Positions 59,579 through 64,000 of a stretch of 64,000 nt of DNA are shown here, piece after piece. The notes beneath the pieces are model-generated. The model ran no database searches and was not told the origin of the DNA. It was given only the letters and a program-made list of their open reading frames with translations. The position numbers and the translations under genes were made by a program. The stretch is from Burkholderia sp. Ax-1724 (GTDB lineage Bacteria; Pseudomonadota; Gammaproteobacteria; Burkholderiales; Burkholderiaceae), in contig NZ_VWWL01000003.1 of NCBI RefSeq assembly GCF_011752995.1, forward strand, positions 186,001 to 250,000, in the 5' to 3' direction. Position 1 is the stretch's first letter. Every line of letters starts with the position of its first letter.

Positions 59579-61489
59579 CTATTCCCGTTGCCGCACGTAG
59601 CGGCCGGGCGCCGGCTCGATCACCGGGAACTCGTCGGAGCCGGCCGAGGCGCGCGGCTTCACCTTCCGGCCGCCGTGCTGATCGAGCCATGCGGTCCATT
59701 CGGGCCACCAGCTGCCGGGCACTTCGGTCGCGGCGTCGAACCACTCGTTGGCGGTTTCCGGCAGCATCTTCTCTTCGGTTTCGAGGCGCCAGAAGCTGCG
59801 CTTTTTCTTCGCGGGCGGATTGATCACGCCAGCGATGTGGCCCGACGCGCCGAGCACGAACTTCAGCGGCCCGGACAGCAGCGGCACCGACGCATAGGCG
59901 GTTTGCCACGGCACGATATGGTCTTCGCGCGAACCGTAGATGAAGGTCGGCACATCGATCTTCGACAGATCGACCGGCTCGCCGCAGGTGGTCAACGCAC
60001 CGGGCTCGCGCAGCTTGTTCTCGAGGTACGTGTTGCGCAGATACCAGCAGTACATCGGCCCCGGCAGACTGGTCGAGTCGCTGTTCCAGTACAGCAGGTC
60101 GAACGGCACCGGCGTGCGGCCCTTCAGGTAGTTGTCGACCACGTAGTTCCATACGAGGTCGTTCGGGCGCAGGAACGAGAACGTGTTGGCGAACTCGATG
60201 CCGCGCATCAGTCCCGGCGGCGCACCGTTCTTGCCGCCGATGGTCTGCTCGCGCATCTGCACGTGCGCCTCGTCGACGAACACGTCGAGCACGCCCGTGT
60301 CGGAGAAGTCGAGCATCGCGGTGAGCAGCGTCAGCGAGGCGGCCGGATGTTCGCCGCGCGCCGCGGCCACCGCGAGCGCGGTGGCGAGCATCGTGCCGCC
60401 GACGCAGAAGCCGAGCGTGTTGATCTGCTCGCGGCCGCTGATCTTGCGCACGGTCTCGATCGCGGCCAGCACGCCCTCGCCGATGTAGTCGTCCCACGAC
60501 TTGTTGGCGACCGATTGATCTGCGTTGCGCCACGAAATCAGGAACACCTGGTGACCCGATTCGAGCCCATGCGCGACGAGCGAGTTTTCGGGTTGCAGGT
60601 CGAGAATGTAGAACTTGTTGATGCACGGCGGCACGATCAGGAGCGGCCGCTCGCGCACGGTCGGCGTGCGCGGCTTGTACTGGATCAGCTGTAGCAGATC
60701 GTTCTCGAACACGACCGAGCCTTCGGTGTTCGCGAGGTTCTCGCCCACGGCGAAACGCGATTCGTCGGTTTGGGAAATCTTGCCGCGCTGCATGTCGCCG
60801 AGCAGGTTCATCACGCCCTGGCGCAGGCTCTCGCCCTTGCTGTCGAGCAGCGTTTTCTGCGCTTCGGGATTCAGCGCGAAGAAGTTGCTCGGCGAAGCGG
60901 CCGCGGTCCACTGCTGGACCGCGAAGCGGATGCGCTCGCGCATCTTCGGCTCGGTGTCGAGCGCGTCGGCCATCTCCTGCAGATAGCGCGCGTTCAGCAG
61001 ATACCACGCGGCGGTAAACGCATAGGCCGGCGTCTCGCTCCATGCGTCCGCGCTAAAGCGCCGGTCCTTGAGTTCGGGCGCCTTGCTGGACGACGTAGTG
61101 GCCTGCTGGATCAGCTCCATCGCCTCGCGCGAATAGTCGGCTTGCAGCTTCTGCAAGCGCTCCGGTGGAATCGCGGCGGGAGGAAGGTTCAGCGCCGGAA
61201 ACGGCGGCAGCGACGGCATCGCGCCCGCGGCCAGCTTGCTGAAGTCGGGCATGCCCGGAAACGACGGCATCGGCGGGAAACCCATCTGCGCGACGTTGGG
61301 CATCTGCACGGGAGGAACCTGGAATGGCGCACCGCCGGGCGGCACGCCGAACGAACGCCACGCGTTCATCCAGGCATCGAAAAACTGCTGCATGCCTGCG
61401 GCTGGCGATGCACCGCTCGTACCGGCCTGCTGCGTTTGCTCCTTCGAGGAGTCCGTGCTGTGGGAATCTGAGGAATGAGAGGCAGCCAT
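59579..61489 (-). CDS. phaC: Class I polyhydroxyalkanoate synthase
   Basis: 636 residues from ATG 61489. A long Pro/Met-rich N-terminal part (QVPPVQMPNVAQMGFPPMPS) precedes the PhaC_N domain and alpha/beta hydrolase core. Catalytic triad: Cys362 in LGFCVGGTM, Asp523 in REDHIVPW, His551 in GASGHIAG. Also NKFYILDLQPENS and PFDLLYWNSDSTSLPGPMYC. Polymerises hydroxyacyl-CoA into granules. The N-terminal spacer is somewhat longer than in the Cupriavidus enzyme. Confidence 0.96.
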   Translation of the reverse strand: MAASHSSDSHSTDSSKEQTQQAGTSGASPAAGMQQFFDAWMNAWRSFGVPPGGAPFQVPPVQMPNVAQMGFPPMPSFPGMPDFSKLAAGAMPSLPPFPALNLPPAAIPPERLQKLQADYSREAMELIQQATTSSSKAPELKDRRFSADAWSETPAYAFTAAWYLLNARYLQEMADALDTEPKMRERIRFAVQQWTAAASPSNFFALNPEAQKTLLDSKGESLRQGVMNLLGDMQRGKISQTDESRFAVGENLANTEGSVVFENDLLQLIQYKPRTPTVRERPLLIVPPCINKFYILDLQPENSLVAHGLESGHQVFLISWRNADQSVANKSWDDYIGEGVLAAIETVRKISGREQINTLGFCVGGTMLATALAVAAARGEHPAASLTLLTAMLDFSDTGVLDVFVDEAHVQMREQTIGGKNGAPPGLMRGIEFANTFSFLRPNDLVWNYVVDNYLKGRTPVPFDLLYWNSDSTSLPGPMYCWYLRNTYLENKLREPGALTTCGEPVDLSKIDVPTFIYGSREDHIVPWQTAYASVPLLSGPLKFVLGASGHIAGVINPPAKKKRSFWRLETEEKMLPETANEWFDAATEVPGSWWPEWTAWLDQHGGRKVKPRASAGSDEFPVIEPAPGRYVRQRE

Positions 61490-62053
61490 ACCTGCTTTTG
61501 ACCGGTAAGTCCTTGCGGACGGGTTGAGAGGCAGGTTCGTGCGCGCATGGCGATTGCTCGCGAATCCGTCACGCCCTGTCCCATATACGACGAGGAGCTT
61601 GGGAGGAACATTCTTGCTCCCCATCACAAGGCATGTCAATGCTTGTTCCCGATTTTGCCGCAGTGCGATACTTTTTTAATTATCGTTTTCCCTGTGTGAC
61701 AAATCACGCTTTGACGAGCCGCCGGGCGGCGTCGCGACGAATCGAAAAAGCACCCGCGACGCATGGCTTTTCAAGGCGCTCGAGACCTGCGACCGCGGAC
61801 ATTTCCCGCCGGCGATTTACGCTGCCGCCCGACCTTCCGGCAGCGCAGCAAAATGGCCCGGCGTCCCGAGCGGATAGCGTTCGCGCCCGCGTCCGCACGA
61901 GGTCTGCCGCATGGCGCGCGGCTTCATGCCGGCATGGACCCCATGCATGAATGGCTTAACGATTGCCCAATGCGATTGCCCAATGATTGCTTGATCGCCA
62001 AACGTCTGACGAGACGCCGCGCGCACGTCGCGCCTCGACACGCGGCGCATGCG
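61490..62053. other. Intergenic region upstream of phaC, no gene seen
   Basis: 564 bases between pgeF and phaC. Contains a candidate phaC promoter and an AT-rich stretch at 61670-61695. No supported gene. Confidence 0.45.
61610..61639 (-). promoter_or_regulatory. Candidate phaC promoter
   Basis: On the minus strand, TTGACA (61634-61639), an 18-base spacer and AAGAAT (61610-61615). It lies about 120 bases upstream of the phaC start. Confidence 0.5.
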
Positions 62054-62917
62054 TCAGTCGGCGAGGCCTTGCGCGTGAGCGTCGAGCCAGATCAGCGCGG
62101 CCATGCGGCCGGTTTCACGATCGCGGCGATACGAATAGAAACGTTCGCGTTGCGTGACCGTGCAGAGATCGCCGCCGCTGATATGCGTGACGCCGAGGCC
62201 TTGCAGACGCAGGCGCGCGAGTGCCGGCAGATCGGCGAGATATTTGCCGGGGTTCGCCGGATGCGCGACGAACGCATGCGCGGTGGCGTCGCGCTGCGCG
62301 CCCTCGACGCCATCCATGAACGCGTCGCGCACGTCGGGGCCGACTTCGAATGCGTCCGGCCCGATCGACGGCCCGAGGCACGCATGCAGCGCGCCCGCTT
62401 CCACGCCCGCGAGCGCCGCGACGCGCTGCGCGGTCTGCTCGACGATGCCGGCCGCGAGGCCGCGCCAGCCCGCATGCGCGGCGCCGACCGCGCGGCCCGC
62501 TGCGTCGCACAGCAGCACCGGCATGCAATCGGCAACCAGCACGACGCAGACGGTGCCCGCGCGATCGGTGACGCTCGCGTCGGCGCGCGTCGGCGTGCCG
62601 TCCGCGTGAGTCTGCGCGAGCACGTCCTCGGCGCGCACGATGCCGGCGCCGTGGATCTGTTCGAGCCACGCGGCTTCGCGAACGCCGGCAAGCGCGAGCA
62701 GCCGCGCGCGATTGCTCGCGACCGCGGCCGGATCGTCACCGGATTTCATGCCGAGGTTGAGGCCGCCGGGCTGGTCCGCGCCATCCCGCCAGCGGCCGAA
62801 TGGCGCGTCGCTCACGCCGCCGTTGCGGGTGGTGACGAGCGCGCGCACGCGCGGCGAGACGTTCCATGCGGGTTGCACGACATCGGCGAAATCCAGTTCC
62901 GGCAAAGCTGCGTTCAT
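62054..62917 (-). CDS. pgeF: Peptidoglycan editing factor PgeF (laccase-domain family)
   Basis: 287 residues. [82 protein letters not shown] with metal-ligand His and Cys, and [14 protein letters not shown]. YfiH family; removes mis-incorporated residues from peptidoglycan precursors and may also act on purine nucleosides. ATG overlaps the rluD stop by 4 bp (62914-62917). Confidence 0.93.
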   Translation of the reverse strand: MNAALPELDFADVVQPAWNVSPRVRALVTTRNGGVSDAPFGRWRDGADQPGGLNLGMKSGDDPAAVASNRARLLALAGVREAAWLEQIHGAGIVRAEDVLAQTHADGTPTRADASVTDRAGTVCVVLVADCMPVLLCDAAGRAVGAAHAGWRGLAAGIVEQTAQRVAALAGVEAGALHACLGPSIGPDAFEVGPDVRDAFMDGVEGAQRDATAHAFVAHPANPGKYLADLPALARLRLQGLGVTHISGGDLCTVTQRERFYSYRRDRETGRMAALIWLDAHAQGLAD

Positions 62918-64000
62918 GTGGGATCGTCCTCGTCGTGGGCCTCGTGGGCCTCGTTGGCGTCGTTGGCGTCGTTGGCGTCGTGATCTTCGGGGTCGGCGTC
63001 GCCGTCGTGATCTTCATCGTAATCGGCGTCGGCGGACGATGCGTCGTAGTCCTCATCCTCGTAGTACGCGTCGTCGAACTCGCCCGCGTCGTCGCGACCG
63101 AGGCCGAGCGCCTCGGACAGCGCCGCGATGTCGGCCGGCACCTCGGCGCGCCACTGCATCGAGCGGCCCGTCTTCGGATGAATCAGCCCGAGCCGCCATG
63201 CATGCAGCGCCTGGCGCGCGAAGCCGCCCGGCAGCGGCGTAACCGAACGCTTGCCGCGCGCGCGTCCATACACGGGGTCGCCGAGCAGCGGATGGCCGAC
63301 GTGCGCGCAATGCACGCGAATCTGGTGCGTGCGGCCGGTTTCGAGATCGCAGTGAATCGCCGTGACCGGCTGCCGCTGCCAGATCGCCGCGTCGACGCGG
63401 CGGAAATGCGTGCGCGCCGGCTTGCCGGCCGCGCCCGTCACCACGGCCATGCGCGTGCGCTCGCGCGGATCGCGGCCGATCGGCGCGTCGATCGTGCCGT
63501 CCTCGGGCATGTTGCCCCACACGAGCGCGAGATAGCGGCGCTTGACCGTGCGCGCCTGCAACTGGCGCACGAGGTCGGTCTGCGCCTCGAGCGTGCGCGC
63601 GACCACCATGAGCCCCGAGGTCTCCTTGTCGAGCCGGTGCACGATGCCCGCGCGCGGCAGGCCGGCCGCGGCTTCGCCATAGCGATGCAGCAGACCGTTG
63701 AGCACGGTGCCGCTCCAGTTGCCGGCGGCCGGATGCACGACCATGCCGGCCGGCTTGTTGATGACGACGAGCGTGTCGTCCTCGTAGACGATTTCGAGCG
63801 GCACCGGCTCGGGTGTGAAGGCGAGCTGCTCGGGCAGCAGGTCGGGCACGAGCTCGATCGTGGCGCCGAGCGGCACCGGCTGGCGAATCTTCGCCGGCTT
63901 GCCGTCGACGCGCACGCGCCCGGCTTCGATCCAGCTTTGCAGACGGCTGCGCGAAAATTCCGGAAACACTTTGGCGAGCACCTTGTCGAGCCGCTCGCCG
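62914..64000 (-). CDS. rluD: 23S rRNA pseudouridine synthase RluD (N-terminus outside window)
   Basis: The frame is open past 63981 to the edge ([20 protein letters not shown]), so the start is missing. S4-like domain ([12 protein letters not shown]), catalytic Asp in [37 protein letters not shown] and [20 protein letters not shown]. Makes pseudouridines in helix 69 of 23S rRNA. The last ~60 residues form an Asp/Glu/His/Ala-rich tail ([19 protein letters not shown]), partly encoded by short tandem repeats. Coupled to pgeF by an ATGA overlap. Confidence 0.95.
   Translation of the reverse strand, partial: GERLDKVLAKVFPEFSRSRLQSWIEAGRVRVDGKPAKIRQPVPLGATIELVPDLLPEQLAFTPEPVPLEIVYEDDTLVVINKPAGMVVHPAAGNWSGTVLNGLLHRYGEAAAGLPRAGIVHRLDKETSGLMVVARTLEAQTDLVRQLQARTVKRRYLALVWGNMPEDGTIDAPIGRDPRERTRMAVVTGAAGKPARTHFRRVDAAIWQRQPVTAIHCDLETGRTHQIRVHCAHVGHPLLGDPVYGRARGKRSVTPLPGGFARQALHAWRLGLIHPKTGRSMQWRAEVPADIAALSEALGLGRDDAGEFDDAYYEDEDYDASSADADYDEDHDGDADPEDHDANDANDANEAHEAHDEDDPT

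Overview
The window is high-GC DNA from a member of the Burkholderiales, most likely Burkholderia or Paraburkholderia. This rests on protein-level recognition of the phaC-phaA-phaB-phaR cluster, BktB, an HpnD-type squalene/phytoene synthase, and OmpR/EnvZ, FetAB, IspDF and RimO of betaproteobacterial type. No database search was run, so genus-level placement is an inference.

Positions 1 to about 12,340 are one end of a temperate phage or phage-derived island, inserted at the 3' end of a tRNA-Leu(UAG) gene (12339-12425, minus strand). The integrase (11062-12291) abuts the tRNA and overlaps an excisionase-like gene. A lambda-style switch lies at 2.5-3.35 kb. A Cro-like gene (leftward) and an XRE-type repressor (rightward) face each other across three operator-like 14-bp sites with TTAGGT/ACCTAA arms. 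The same operator recurs at 4.07-4.11 kb, inside a good sigma-70-like promoter that would drive the rightward operon. The leftward operon ends in four genes joined by 4-bp overlaps and runs off the window. Its last gene looks like a phage replication initiator and contains seven tandem 23-bp iteron-like repeats, a candidate replication origin. The rightward operon (4158 to 12291) is a string of short, mostly overlapping unknown genes. One of them contains a minisatellite of about 43 12-bp units. It ends with xis and int. Two lipoprotein genes lie around the immunity region and could be lysogen-expressed. No capsid, tail, terminase or lysis genes are present; if they exist they lie left of position 1.

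From 12.4 kb onward the window is chromosome-like: hpnD; a secreted DUF1501/DUF1800 pair; ompR-envZ with tandem covarying hairpins between them; a peroxiredoxin; ispD-ispF; mfd; argE; a PLP-dependent dehydratase; mscL; a three-gene phosphorelay cluster (CHASE3-like kinase, Rcp-type receiver, hybrid kinase); an AsmA-family gene; fetA-fetB; a divergent LysR regulator and MDR oxidoreductase; a secreted phosphodiesterase-type phosphatase; a cytochrome P450; serB; metC; bktB; kdgK-rimO; dusC; the polyhydroxybutyrate operon phaC-phaA-phaB-phaR; and pgeF-rluD, where rluD is cut by the window end.

Functionally, the pha genes condense acetyl-CoA (PhaA), reduce acetoacetyl-CoA (PhaB) and polymerise the product (PhaC), with PhaR as granule-responsive repressor. 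BktB elsewhere in the window could add longer-chain precursors. IspD and IspF act in the MEP isoprenoid pathway that ultimately feeds HpnD and hopanoids. The sequence features least explained by known biology are the iteron gene, the repeat protein, the shared-operator switch, the paired hairpins between ompR and envZ, and the hairpins between phaB and phaR.
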